DNA of 64,000 nucleotides. Origin: Marchantia polymorpha subsp. ruderalis (lineage: Eukaryota; Streptophyta; Marchantiopsida; Marchantiales; Marchantiaceae). Location: assembly GCA_037833965.1 (NCBI GenBank), contig AP031352.1:7916501-7980500 (forward strand), written 5' to 3'. Under the pieces are notes generated by a model. It saw nothing but the letters and a program-made list of their open reading frames with translations, was not told the DNA's origin and did not search any database. Shown here piece by piece: positions 32,985 to 41,858 of this stretch (position 1 is the stretch's first letter; every line of letters starts with the position of its first letter). A program made the position numbers and the translations under genes.

Positions 32985-33920
32985 GTTCAGGTCCATAGCC
33001 TGACCCAAAACCTGACGACGCGATGCCTCTGAAACTGAAGAAGCCGCGGTCACACCAGTAAGAAACCCCATCGCACGCTTTTCTCTCATCAGCGTTGGGC
33101 TCCACTAACTGATGTAGGGTACTGTCCCACAGTAGTCCAGGTCCCCCATCACGATATGCATGTGATGCCGGATAACTGACCAACGTAGGCAAAGCCATCC
33201 GAGGCTGACCTACGTGGTTCACCAATGCCATGGGTGATCTATCCGCCACTCTCACCACCTGAGAGTATCGAGAGACATCCAAGATCCTGTCAACGGTGAG
33301 AGTAGGATCACGATGCACAGAATCATACGCATGACGCAGGATATCTCTCGTGATACAAGGTTGGTCCACCACAAACGTGCACGATGAGCACGTGAACCAA
33401 CCCTCGCAGCATCCAACAACACTGCTGATCCAATCCATGCCCTGACCTCATGGACACTCGCCATCAACTGGGCCCGAATGTCACCCAACAATGGTACGTT
33501 CTCTAGAATGTATGCGGGAGAACGTGTCTGCTGCTCCTGGAGATGACGTAACACTCGTAGCATCTCCCAAAACATCCGAGATCTCGGGTCATGTAACCCT
33601 GCTCCATGCCCAGCGCGTGTGTGCCCCTGACATGGCCATCCCGCAATCACCAAATCGATATGTCCAACTCGATCGAGGTCTGGCGCCCCCAGCAATGAAA
33701 TGTCTGAAGGCAACGCCTTCTGGTATCCTCAAACAGCTGATCGCGGCAACAACAAAGGAAAACGCTGCATCAACTGTGTAACATGTCGTGAAGAAACCCG
33801 ACGTGCAGTCTCGTCCTTCTCCACGTACAAGTATCTACGTACAAGAATACCTGACTGCAACACTGCAGCCAAACCCGTGTTGATCCCTCCAAAAAGATCT
33901 AGCAAACAAACACCCTCTGG
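32985..33920 (-). pseudogene. Cytosine-5 DNA methyltransferase domain of element M
   Basis: Reading the minus strand: motif I CLLDLFGGINTGLAAVLQSG binds S-adenosylmethionine; YVEKDETARR follows; motif IV IAGWPCQGHTRAGHG holds the catalytic Cys; motif VI YILENV holds the ENV Glu; motif VIII GSRAHRARLWWTN; and LGQAMDLN at the end fits motif X. Motifs are in the canonical order over about 310 residues. A TGA at 33729-33731 lies between motifs I and IV, and the frame shifts near 33350 and back near 33085. It sits between protease and RT in the polyprotein. Retrotransposon-borne C5 methyltransferases are known, from memory, in dinoflagellates and charophyte algae. Catalysis by this copy is unlikely. 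Confidence 0.85.
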
Positions 33921-36764
33921 GGAATACTCCCATACGATAGGTGTAGTGACTAATGGTGATAGGGTGCTAAGACCACATACTAGCCGACCATCTGAGACTC
34001 GCTCTGCCTCTGCTGGTAAAGAGGCCTCACTCCAAGCCTTCTTCACCAACCTATCAGCCTCCTGCTGTAATGCGTGGCAAGAATCCCAAACTGGAACATC
34101 CAAAAATGATGACACTGCCGCTGCGAGACTCACCATCTCCTCCACCTCCTCATAGACTGGAGTATCCTCGGCTGACCTGTTCCCCTCCAACAAGTCATCA
34201 AGCCATGTGAGCACTCCAATGAAACCCGCAATAGAGGCTAAAACTGCAGGAGAAGATCCAAGAGGTCGATCTTGAGAAATGAACCTCACAGGCAGCTCAC
34301 TCATACGTCCATCACCGGACTCCCAACTAGGGCGATAAGCTGCCGTCTCCGTCCAATAATCCATCCGAAATCCCATCGGATATAACACCGCTCCACCAAC
34401 AAGCACATCATATGACTCTGCTGATGTAACCACCGCTCGAACTCCAAACTGCGAGCTATCCTGAGCATGTTCATGCCTCAACTGCACTGATATGCGCTCT
34501 CTGGTCATCCTGTAAGACCTGTCGCTGGTGCTACCGAGTGATGTCTGAATTTGGAACGGACAAGGCTCCAACTCGGACCTCCGAACTCCCAAACTAATGC
34601 AGGCAATCTTGCCCAACATCAAAGGCTGTGCACCAGAATCCAGCAACACTTTGGCTGGGACATACACCTGCCCTGTAGCACTCACCAAGCAAAATACACC
34701 GCTCCGGTTGTCCACCATACACACACCAGGGACAACCCTCTCCAGATTAATGGCTGGTCGGGCTGGCAAGGACTCCATCCGTGCCGCTGCCGCCTGCCAT
34801 GTCGACTCATCGTTCAATGGAGTCGTAGAGGATAGCTCCTCACCAATAGTCTCGCCTATCTCGGCACTCGTAGCAGTGATACTCCCACGTTCACACAACG
34901 TGGCTGCTGCACGAAAAACCCGAGCCAAGTTGATCCCAGAGTCTATCAGCTCCATAGCTGAAAACAATGGAGATCTCATCACTGAGCTAGCCATCCGCGT
35001 CACTGCACTAGATGGTGTGTCCGTGTCCACCACACGTGACGTAGATGTCTCAGTCCTCCCACTAAGGTCACTAGGTGGTACAGGCCTCATAGATGAAGTA
35101 CTGCCCACCTCTGACAACAAAAACGACTGGGGAAGTCTGGCCTGACGCCCACCCTCACCCCTCTGAGGATCCAACTCCCCTGTCGCACCGCGTGGCTCTA
35201 GAGCTCGAGCTGCACCTCTAGTCACTGCAACCGATGCCTCCACCTGTGCTGCACTCGCTAGATAAGGGAAATACTCTTCCACGTAAGAGGTGGAAGTGCT
35301 CGCCCCAGACGTCGCCATAGCAGCAAGCCTCTGCTCCAACTGCTCAATCCGAGCAGCCATCGCGCTCTCTATGGACGAAGTAGCACTCGCTACAGGACGT
35401 CCAACTACACCGGCACCTCGACCACCTCTACCAGCACGGCCACCTCGGCCTCGAGAAGCATCACCACCACGACCTCTACCACCAGATGTCAACTCTGGAT
35501 GAAGATCAAAACATCGATCTCGAGTATGATCTGCTCGACCACAGTGGTCACACACCACCTGTGCTGACTGGGGTCTGGCCTGTGAACTCTGACCTCCGGC
35601 CTCCTGGGGACAATCTCTCCGCCGATGATCCCCTCCACATGTCCAACATGCTGGTCCCTGCTGCTGGCCAGCAAACGACGGCACTAGTGCACGTGCCCCT
35701 GTATCTCTAGCGGCTGTCTGGTGTCGTGTCTGCACTCCGCGACCCCCACCACTACCACCACCAAAGGGTCTAGACTGTGCCGTGCTCTGCGGGACACGAG
35801 AGGTAGTAGCTGCGTCTCTAGCGAATGAAGAAGTCACCACTTTCTCCTCCACTATGTTAAGCTCAATCTTCTCAGAAAGAGCAAACACATAGGCCAATGT
35901 CGGTGACGCATCGCTCAAGAGGGTAGCATCTCGAACCCTCCGCCGTAGCTCTTTGTCCAGTATCCTGTACCAATACTGGACCGCCTGTGCCTCAGTTACA
36001 CCGTGAGTAATTGAGATCAACCGCCGCATACGCGTGTATGCCTCCCGAAGACTCTCACCAGTCTTCCGCTCAAACTCCAGGAGACTCCTCAACTTCTCCG
36101 TCCTCACCCCCTGATAGTTCTTCCTCAACCTCTTGAAGAACTCAGGAATGGGGCTGAACGAAGGTACGCCAGTAGTCTCTCCACTCGTGCTGGCAACGCC
36201 AACAGCACCGCTGGTGGTACCTGCTCCACTAGTACCATCGGTGATGCTACCACTCGCCCCTCCACTGGTACCAACACCACCCTGGATGATCGACGTATAC
36301 TTTGGAGACCAATGACGCCTCCATGCGTCAATCTCCACAGCATACTCTCTCCCAAACTCATGGTAGTCATCCATGGGAGGCCTCTCCAGATGCTGAAACA
36401 ACCCCTTCCATGCGAAGAAGGGTGTAAACAACGTGGGGTTACGCAAGAACTGCATATCGCACCACGTGTCAAACTCATGGATGAAATCATCCAACTCAAT
36501 GGTGCCCACTGCACCAGAGTACCGCCGTGGGCCCTTCATGGCCCCGTACATACCGTCCATGTCCCCAGTCCACGAGTGTGGGACCCTAGATGATATCACC
36601 ACCAAAGATCCGCTATCTGCCACATTCCACGCCTCTACAACCACTGATGCGCTAGGATGAGGTAGCCGATACCTCAACCCACTCCGCGTAAATCCTCCAT
36701 GGTCCTCAACGGAACCCCCAAACTCCTCCGTGATGACTGACTCACCAATCGGCACCACTGCCAC
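33729..36764 (-). CDS. Gag-protease-methyltransferase N-part of element M, 1011 aa
   Basis: Long intact minus-strand ORF. Gag region near the start (TIELDDFIHEFDTWCDMQF, REAYTRMRRL). Two zinc knuckles follow: CWTCGGDHRRRDC (about 35615-35655, C-x2-C-x3-H-x4-C) and CDHCGRADHTRDRC (about 35510-35551). Arg/Gly-rich repeats lie between the knuckles and the protease. The aspartic protease active site is LLDSGAQPLML (about 34610-34650). The ORF ends 51 residues after methyltransferase motif I at a TGA; the same frame continues beyond. The start at 36764 is the first ATG of the frame and suits a GC-rich leader upstream. Confidence 0.85.
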   Translation of the reverse strand: MAVVPIGESVITEEFGGSVEDHGGFTRSGLRYRLPHPSASVVVEAWNVADSGSLVVISSRVPHSWTGDMDGMYGAMKGPRRYSGAVGTIELDDFIHEFDTWCDMQFLRNPTLFTPFFAWKGLFQHLERPPMDDYHEFGREYAVEIDAWRRHWSPKYTSIIQGGVGTSGGASGSITDGTSGAGTTSGAVGVASTSGETTGVPSFSPIPEFFKRLRKNYQGVRTEKLRSLLEFERKTGESLREAYTRMRRLISITHGVTEAQAVQYWYRILDKELRRRVRDATLLSDASPTLAYVFALSEKIELNIVEEKVVTSSFARDAATTSRVPQSTAQSRPFGGGSGGGRGVQTRHQTAARDTGARALVPSFAGQQQGPACWTCGGDHRRRDCPQEAGGQSSQARPQSAQVVCDHCGRADHTRDRCFDLHPELTSGGRGRGGDASRGRGGRAGRGGRGAGVVGRPVASATSSIESAMAARIEQLEQRLAAMATSGASTSTSYVEEYFPYLASAAQVEASVAVTRGAARALEPRGATGELDPQRGEGGRQARLPQSFLLSEVGSTSSMRPVPPSDLSGRTETSTSRVVDTDTPSSAVTRMASSVMRSPLFSAMELIDSGINLARVFRAAATLCERGSITATSAEIGETIGEELSSTTPLNDESTWQAAAARMESLPARPAINLERVVPGVCMVDNRSGVFCLVSATGQVYVPAKVLLDSGAQPLMLGKIACISLGVRRSELEPCPFQIQTSLGSTSDRSYRMTRERISVQLRHEHAQDSSQFGVRAVVTSAESYDVLVGGAVLYPMGFRMDYWTETAAYRPSWESGDGRMSELPVRFISQDRPLGSSPAVLASIAGFIGVLTWLDDLLEGNRSAEDTPVYEEVEEMVSLAAAVSSFLDVPVWDSCHALQQEADRLVKKAWSEASLPAEAERVSDGRLVCGLSTLSPLVTTPIVWEYSPEGVCLLDLFGGINTGLAAVLQSGILVRRYLYVEKDETARRVSSRHVTQLMQRFPLLLPRSAV

Positions 36765-37290
36765 AACTCCACCTGCCCTCGTCCCTGCACTAACCTGCTC
36801 TAGCCCTACTGACTATGGGTATGGGCAACCTAACCTGTCATCACCGCAAGAAGACTCTCCTGGTCCACTGGTCATCACTCCAGTCTCACCATGAGAGAAA
36901 CAAAGATAGGCGCCGGTGATCAAATCCAGCCGCACTATCGACAGCACACTGGAGTAAAACTACTCCGGAAATCAACGTCAACCCAGACATGGGCGCGCAT
37001 CAAGAAGCCAGACTTGAGAGGATCCAAACACAAGAAAAACGGCTAGCAACGACTCTCCAGCCGAAATGAAACACAGCACAGAACAACACAACACACGGGA
37101 CATCGCCTCGCATCGCGACCCCGAGTCGAACTCCATCGCCCCCTACGACCTTCCGTCTCCAGCGCCTGCAACGCCATCCCGTTCATCCCATCGCAAAGAT
37201 GATATCCACGCCGAGCTGTCCCGTACTTCACCTCATACCTCCAGTTCACGCTTCAACCAGGGGCAAGGAATATAACAAATAGGAAAAACC
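36765..37290 (-). other. Leader of element M
   Basis: GC-rich, without long ORFs, upstream of gag on the minus strand. At about 37270 the composition changes to AT-rich. No primer-binding site with a TGG start next to an LTR end was recognised. Confidence 0.4.
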
Positions 37291-37795
37291 TATCTACCCT
37301 AACTGTTCCACATAGACAAAAGTAATAATGATAAAACCATTATTTTCACAACTGAAAAATCATAATAAATGAGACCGAGTGCAAATTTTCAATCTCTCCA
37401 AAATTTAATTTTTTTTTTCTTTTCTCTTTGATTTTTTTTTTCAAGTGAGATCTTCAACATCCATTCTAAAAAATAATTGAAGTCACATTTCAAGAACTTA
37501 TCAGGCTCTCAAGGTCGAGATTCCGACAGAATAAGCCCGACCTGCATAGGGACTCGTAATGGCAGCATTCACAACTCTAGGGGAACTACAGACCAAAATT
37601 ACGAGATCGGAGAAAGAATGTCTGTAACGAGTTCTAAAAAATACGTGTGGCCTGGACCCTAGGTCTAAGTTTTTCTCCTTCCAAGGGGTAAATTACAGCT
37701 GAAAGTGTACCTACAATAGCTTCATTGAAAGGGAGAAAAATCTGAAATTCGGTGAAATGAAGTGCGAATCGAAAGCACCGTGTTTGCTCTCCTTC
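37291..37795. other. AT-rich linker
   Basis: Contains long T runs near 37410-37445 and no gene that I recognise. It may include intron or 3' sequence of the captured helicase fragment. Confidence 0.4.
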
Positions 37796-37799
37796 TAGT

Positions 37800-38385
37800 A
37801 TATAATTTCATCCCTTTCTGAAAAAGCTCCTCCACGAAAGCTTTCCAAGTATGCAAGCAACCAGCATGATGAGCACCATGGTTCAACAGCAGACTATCGG
37901 ATGGCCTCTGGAAGCTGAAATTCAGTTATAGCTTCCCTAACCTGCATAGACTCTTCTTTTGGGAGTAACCAAACAATCTGTTAAATATTTCACCACTGTG
38001 TAAAAACCAGATAGCTGGCGGCATATCTCTCGTGAGCAGCTGATGTAATATGTCTCTCAGCAATACTGATACTGCGCAGTAATCACCAGAATGGCAGCGT
38101 CTTTGTTGTCTGCAGCATCCCGGGTAAGAAGCCCGATTTTGGTATCACCAAAGACTTTTCTAAACTCATGCTTCTGGTTTGAGAAAGCTTTCATTGGTAT
38201 GTAGAACATTTGTCTTCAGCTGGCTAAGGTTGCCACAGCTGCAGCTTCTGCTATGAGTGTCCTCCCACTACTAGTGGGAGCACAAACTACAACTGACAAA
38301 CCGACAAACCCTTCAAAGATCCATCAGTAGGCATCCTTTGAAACTTATCGTAAGGAAACTCGTAGAGATCTCCAATGTCTCTCGC
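37800..38385 (-). pseudogene. ISE2-like DExH RNA helicase fragment
   Basis: The minus-strand translation in changing frames gives DLYEFPYDKFQ (helicase entry), APTSSGRTLIAEAAAVATLA (Walker A, with Lys of GKT changed to Arg), MKAFSNQKHEFRKVFGDTK, IGLLTRDAADNKDAA, RDMPPAIWF and HHAGCLHTWKAFVEELFQ. Order and spacing match the Ski2-like plastid helicase ISE2, but the segment from motif II to RDMPPAIWF is deleted and stops or shifts are present. The parent gene acts in plastid RNA processing. This is a dead, internally deleted copy. Confidence 0.7.
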
Positions 38386-38729
38386 AGTAACTGTAACTCC
38401 ATCACCTGCTTGTACTCTCGCAAAACTGAGCCATCAAAGCGGACGTGCTTTCCGTTCTTCAATTTTGACACAACTACTCACTCAACAGCACCAAAACGTG
38501 CACTCTGCGAGAAATGGAGATCGACGCTCTAAGAAAAACGCCGACCGCCCTGACAACAGCAAGACGACTTGATCGCATCATTCTCCGCATCTGTAAACCC
38601 CTCCGCTCCTGAAAAAAAACCCGACACCCAGAGTTAACTTTCAGACGCGAAAGTCAACTTCCTGATTTGGAATCAGGAATCGCAAGCAAGCCCAAGTGCT
38701 CGCACGATCGTAGCTCTTCTCCGCCACGC
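38386..38729. other. Linker between captured gene fragments
   Basis: No motif recognised. A minus-strand frame runs on from the gamma-chain fragment (to 38641) but no longer resembles it; the rest may be intron or rearranged sequence. Confidence 0.35.
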
Positions 38730-38915
38730 GCACACACTTCTTGACGGGTCTGATCTGGGTAAGGGGAATGTTGATGTCCTCGGTCTGCCGCTGCGACTTC
38801 ACATTGAAGAGATCCTTCACGAGATTCTCCAAAAAGGGGCAGCTTGCATGACATCAGTGATCTTCTGAGTGATTTTCATGGTGTCGATGCGGTCTTGAAG
38901 ATCATTTAAGCTGTC
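38730..38915 (-). pseudogene. Plastid ATP synthase gamma-chain fragment
   Basis: The minus strand gives LNDLQDRIDTMKITQKITDVMQ and, after a frame change, PFLENLVKDLFN ... TEDINIPLTQIRPVKK. This matches the N-terminal helix and following region of the nuclear-encoded chloroplast gamma chain (pattern RDRIxxVKNTQKITEAM ... PFxExLVxVLYN ... PLTxVRPVKK). About a dozen residues are deleted between the blocks. It covers only the N-terminal region; the rest of the gene is absent. Confidence 0.65.
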
Positions 38916-39469
38916 CTAGCGGCTCTTGCCCACTTTGCTGTCAACGCGCTCCACAACAAAAACACCGAAGCGTACCACGCGCGCAGATAAACAAACCCTC
39001 ACACCTACTAGTATATCACACTCTGTTGAGCCCTCCGAGCCTTCGATGAGGGAGTGATAAAACACAGACACGACCACCGGAGAATGAACCAACGAACACC
39101 ACACCGACACTGACGTATTTGGCACCAGAAACAAGAACACAACACGAGACGCAGTTCTTTGAGTAAAAGGAATGTCGAAACACAAATCCACGAAGAGTCG
39201 AGCCAAACTCACTACTCGTAGGTAGACTAAAAGTCGAAGCTAAGGGGAAAAACCCCGACGCGTAAGGCTCAACTCGAAGAATTGACAGTTTTTCGAGTTC
39301 GCCACGAATATAAACCTGTAAAGTTGACCTAGCCTATGCTCCGCGTCTCAACGTTAGCCGACTTCCAACGTTCCCCGACTCACGCTCGAAACCAACGTGT
39401 GTCTAAACTCAAATCGACAACAACGTCGATCTGCAACTGCACTAACGTGCATACACATGACATATGGGA
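38916..39469. other. Unassigned sequence right of the captured fragments
   Basis: A minus-strand frame (39212-38916) runs into the gamma-chain fragment and could be the former transit-peptide region, but I see no clear similarity. It ends where copy B homology resumes. No LTR for element M was identified here. Confidence 0.35.
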
Positions 39470-40189
39470 CTCTTGACTCACGTAGAGATTGAAGCCTTTC
39501 CATCACGAGCGATACTACGGGAAGGAGAAGAAGTGGTGTTGGCTAACGAGGTCAACTCGGACCTTGAGGACGAACCGCGGAACTCACCCAAGCAAAAGAG
39601 AAAGCGGTTCCGAGGCCGGCAAGACTCATAGCCGAGGAAGAAACGAAGAATCGATGAGGCCGCCGTACTAGAGGACAGGTTACGACGTACGGCTCTCATT
39701 AAGATGCGATCATCAGACTTTCGGGCCAGGTCGAAGATGAAGGCCATGAGGTTGAATCTGGAAGAGGATAGTAGCACAGAGAGTAGGAGGGTTGCATTGA
39801 GAGGTCGTCATGTGCAGGAAGCAAGGCCAGCGGTGATGGCAGTCAAAGAGAAGGAAAAATTTGTGGAGAAGAAGCCCCGAATCATAAAAGAACGGTCGAC
39901 GCCCGTTAAACCACAACCGGCTTCAAAGAAAGACAAGGGGAAGGCGATCTTGATTGATGAAGTTCCCTTGAGGTAGAATGAGGTTTCTTCGGAGAGCATC
40001 CGGATGAAGGTTCCTCGGGAACGGGCCGCTAAGATACTGACAATGTCATCAGATACTGACGAGGACCCTATGGCATTGGAAGAAGTTGCGGCGAAGGCCG
40101 TAGAAGACGTAGCAGCAGCCGAGAGTGGACTGCTGAAGATAGCCTCACCCTGGACCTCCATTGACACAGTCATACTAGAGACGGGTGAG
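39470..40189 (+). pseudogene. Central acidic/basic part of copy B protein
   Basis: The plus-strand translation LTHVEIEAFPSRAILREGEEVVLANEVNSDLEDE follows the order of copy A (LTAAELEHFP...ENEVDTDAEE). Then come a basic KQKRKRFRGR cluster and a Lys/Glu-rich stretch. It is shorter than in copy A and lacks the Pro-rich palindrome repeats. Stops near 39630 and 39976 break it. Confidence 0.55.
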
Positions 40190-40193
40190 GAAC
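40190..40193 (+). repeat. Target-site duplication GAAC, left of solo LTR
   Basis: GAAC before the LTR is repeated at 40965-40968 after it. Confidence 0.8.
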
Positions 40194-40964
40194 TGTAAGA
40201 CCGGATATTGCATGTGTGAAATAAAACTAGAATTAGACAAGGAGTTAATCATGGTTAGGATAGTTATGACTAAATCTAGCTAGTTATGACTAAGTCTAGC
40301 TAGTTTAGCTATAATGTCTATACTTGGCGGAATAACTAGAGAAGTTCTAGAAGATTTGAGTGAGCACTTCTATTTTGTCTTGTACAAAAGTCTAGATTCC
40401 AAGAGAAAATACTTTTGAACTTCATGTTTAGTTTTGATTGGTTTGACTAAAGTAAGGAGTATTTCATTGATGAGACTAAGTCTAATGTTGACTTAGTGGA
40501 AAGTGGAAGTTCTAGAAGTTGGAAAGGCACAAATGGCATGTCGCCACCTCAATCTAGGGATTAGTAAACATCTAGAAGGTTTAGGGGGCCAATGGCATGT
40601 TGCCACATATTGATAACTAGTCAACCTTACTATGGTTTATCTTTGTAAAAGTAAGTTAGATAGAAATTACCATTTGTTACTATGGTAAATTCTCAAGTAA
40701 TATATATAGAGAGGTAGAGAAGAGCCTCTCAAGCAAGTTTGGAGAGTCCATATGTAGAGACTTGTTTCATATATGAAAGAGTGACAAATTTTCAGTACCT
40801 TGGAGTGTCGATGAGTGTATGAGTTGGAGTGATACCTTGAGAGATTGTGTGAGAGGGTGTTTAGCTTATGAGTATGATGCGGAATCCTAGTCTTCTAGAA
40901 TCATGATGAGCTACCGAAAAGCCATCTGAGGTAAACCCGAGTGAGAGTCAGCCCGGAGGTTGCA
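40194..40964 (+). repeat. Solo LTR of the G1 family (771 bp)
   Basis: Nearly identical in sequence and length to the G1 LTRs, without internal sequence, and flanked by GAAC on both sides. It arose by recombination between the LTRs of a full element inserted into copy B. Confidence 0.9.
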
Positions 40965-40968
40965 GAAC

Positions 40969-41800
40969 CTTCAACGGAAGAGACACAACCGCCAGTCCTA
41001 GGTGCCGTCGACTTGTTTTGTGTGCAGGTACTTCCGTTGCTCTAGTACCTCGATTGGAAACGTGAGAAGTATGTAGACGGCCGCACCGTTGAGTCCTACG
41101 TGGATATAGTGCGTAATCGGACACGAACCAAGGTAGCGGTGACGGCTGAGGTCGCCGCGAAGGAACGTAAGAGTCAGCCAACAAAAGCAAAGTACCAAGC
41201 ACTTTAGAAGAGGCTGGCTGAGGAAGTTGACAAGTGAAGACAGTCGGAGCAAGTCGGCGAGTGTCTTTGCAAGGATGTGGAGAGAGCCAAGTGCGCAAGT
41301 GTGGACCTCTTGAGCAGGCTAGAGGCATGTAGGACCGCGTACGACGCCGAGTCATTGAAGGTGGATGAGTTGTCGGCTGCCGCAAAAGAGAAGGAGCAAG
41401 AGTACCAATCGAGTTGGCGATGAGGGCAAAGAAGCTGGCCGAGTATGAAGCTGCGCGGATCTCGAACCTAGAGCTGATCGAGAAGTTAGAAGCGCAGTGC
41501 AGTGAACTGAGGACGCAACGGTTGCAAGTTGAGAAGCAGTTATGCGAGGTGGAAGCAAAATTGACGGAGGCCGAGGGGAAGAATCGGCAGTTATCAAAGG
41601 AGACTCGTGATGTGTTAACTACAAGAGTGGAGCGGTGTTTGCGCGGGTATGTTTTGTGGCAGATCGAATCACACAACGGACTTCAGTTATGCGAGATTGA
41701 GCATTATGCAGCAAAATTGATAGCGCAAAGCGGACGGAGGCATTGCCGGTTATCTAAGAAGCTTGAGTCGTATCTTACAAGATCGGCTTCCAACTATTGC
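40969..41800 (+). pseudogene. C-terminal coiled-coil part of copy B protein
   Basis: Translation begins LPLL-YLDWKREKYVDG and SYVDIVRNRTRTKV, parallel to copy A LLRYLDRKVDKYADP and SYIELVRRRTRTKV. The coiled coil follows, and from 41414 an open frame gives LEAQCSELRTQRLQVEKQL, VERCLRGYVLWQIE and SKKLESYL, matching the copy A C-terminus. Several stops disable the first half. Homology fades near 41790, the junction with the chromovirus gag. Confidence 0.7.
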
Positions 41801-41858
41801 CTTCTTCCAACCTCGTCTTTTCTTCACTTTGTAGAACCAGTAAGGCCGCGAGGCAAGT

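Larger units (their letters stand above)
29302..37290 (-). mobile_element. Ty3/gypsy element M encoding a DNA methyltransferase and PHD finger
   Basis: The minus-strand element carries gag, two knuckles, protease, C5-DNA methyltransferase, RT, RNase H, integrase and PHD finger in one main frame. A short TG...CA block of 111 bases (29302-29412) next to a GGGGGG tract is a candidate 3' LTR, but I found no matching 5' LTR, so the right boundary (about 37290, the end of the GC-rich leader) is an estimate. It interrupts copy B. Composition is GC-rich compared with the flanks. Confidence 0.8.
28200..41800 (+). mobile_element. Copy B of the 956-aa-protein unit, degraded and nested
   Basis: Two separated blocks, 28563-29300 and 39470-41770, are homologous in order to the N-terminal and the central plus C-terminal parts of copy A (1-2894). 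The unit lies between RT and gag of the older chromovirus and so was inserted into it. It was later split by element M with captured gene fragments and by a solo LTR. Exact ends, any LTRs and target duplication were not found; the chromovirus protease is missing at the junction. Confidence 0.55.

Noticed and set aside
33252-33713. Methyltransferase read as a host DRM/DNMT gene or bacterial contamination
   Set aside because: It continues the gag-protease frame upstream and leads into RT downstream on the same strand.
33491-34155. Plus-strand ORFs across the methyltransferase region
   Set aside because: Shadows of the minus-strand polyprotein; no motifs.
29302-39470. Long terminal repeats of element M as a matched pair
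   Set aside because: No copy of the left candidate was found near the right side; only a one-sided candidate is reported.
40194-40964. Promoter of copy B
   Set aside because: The block is a G1-family LTR with its own target duplication, inserted into copy B, so it was not the original promoter.
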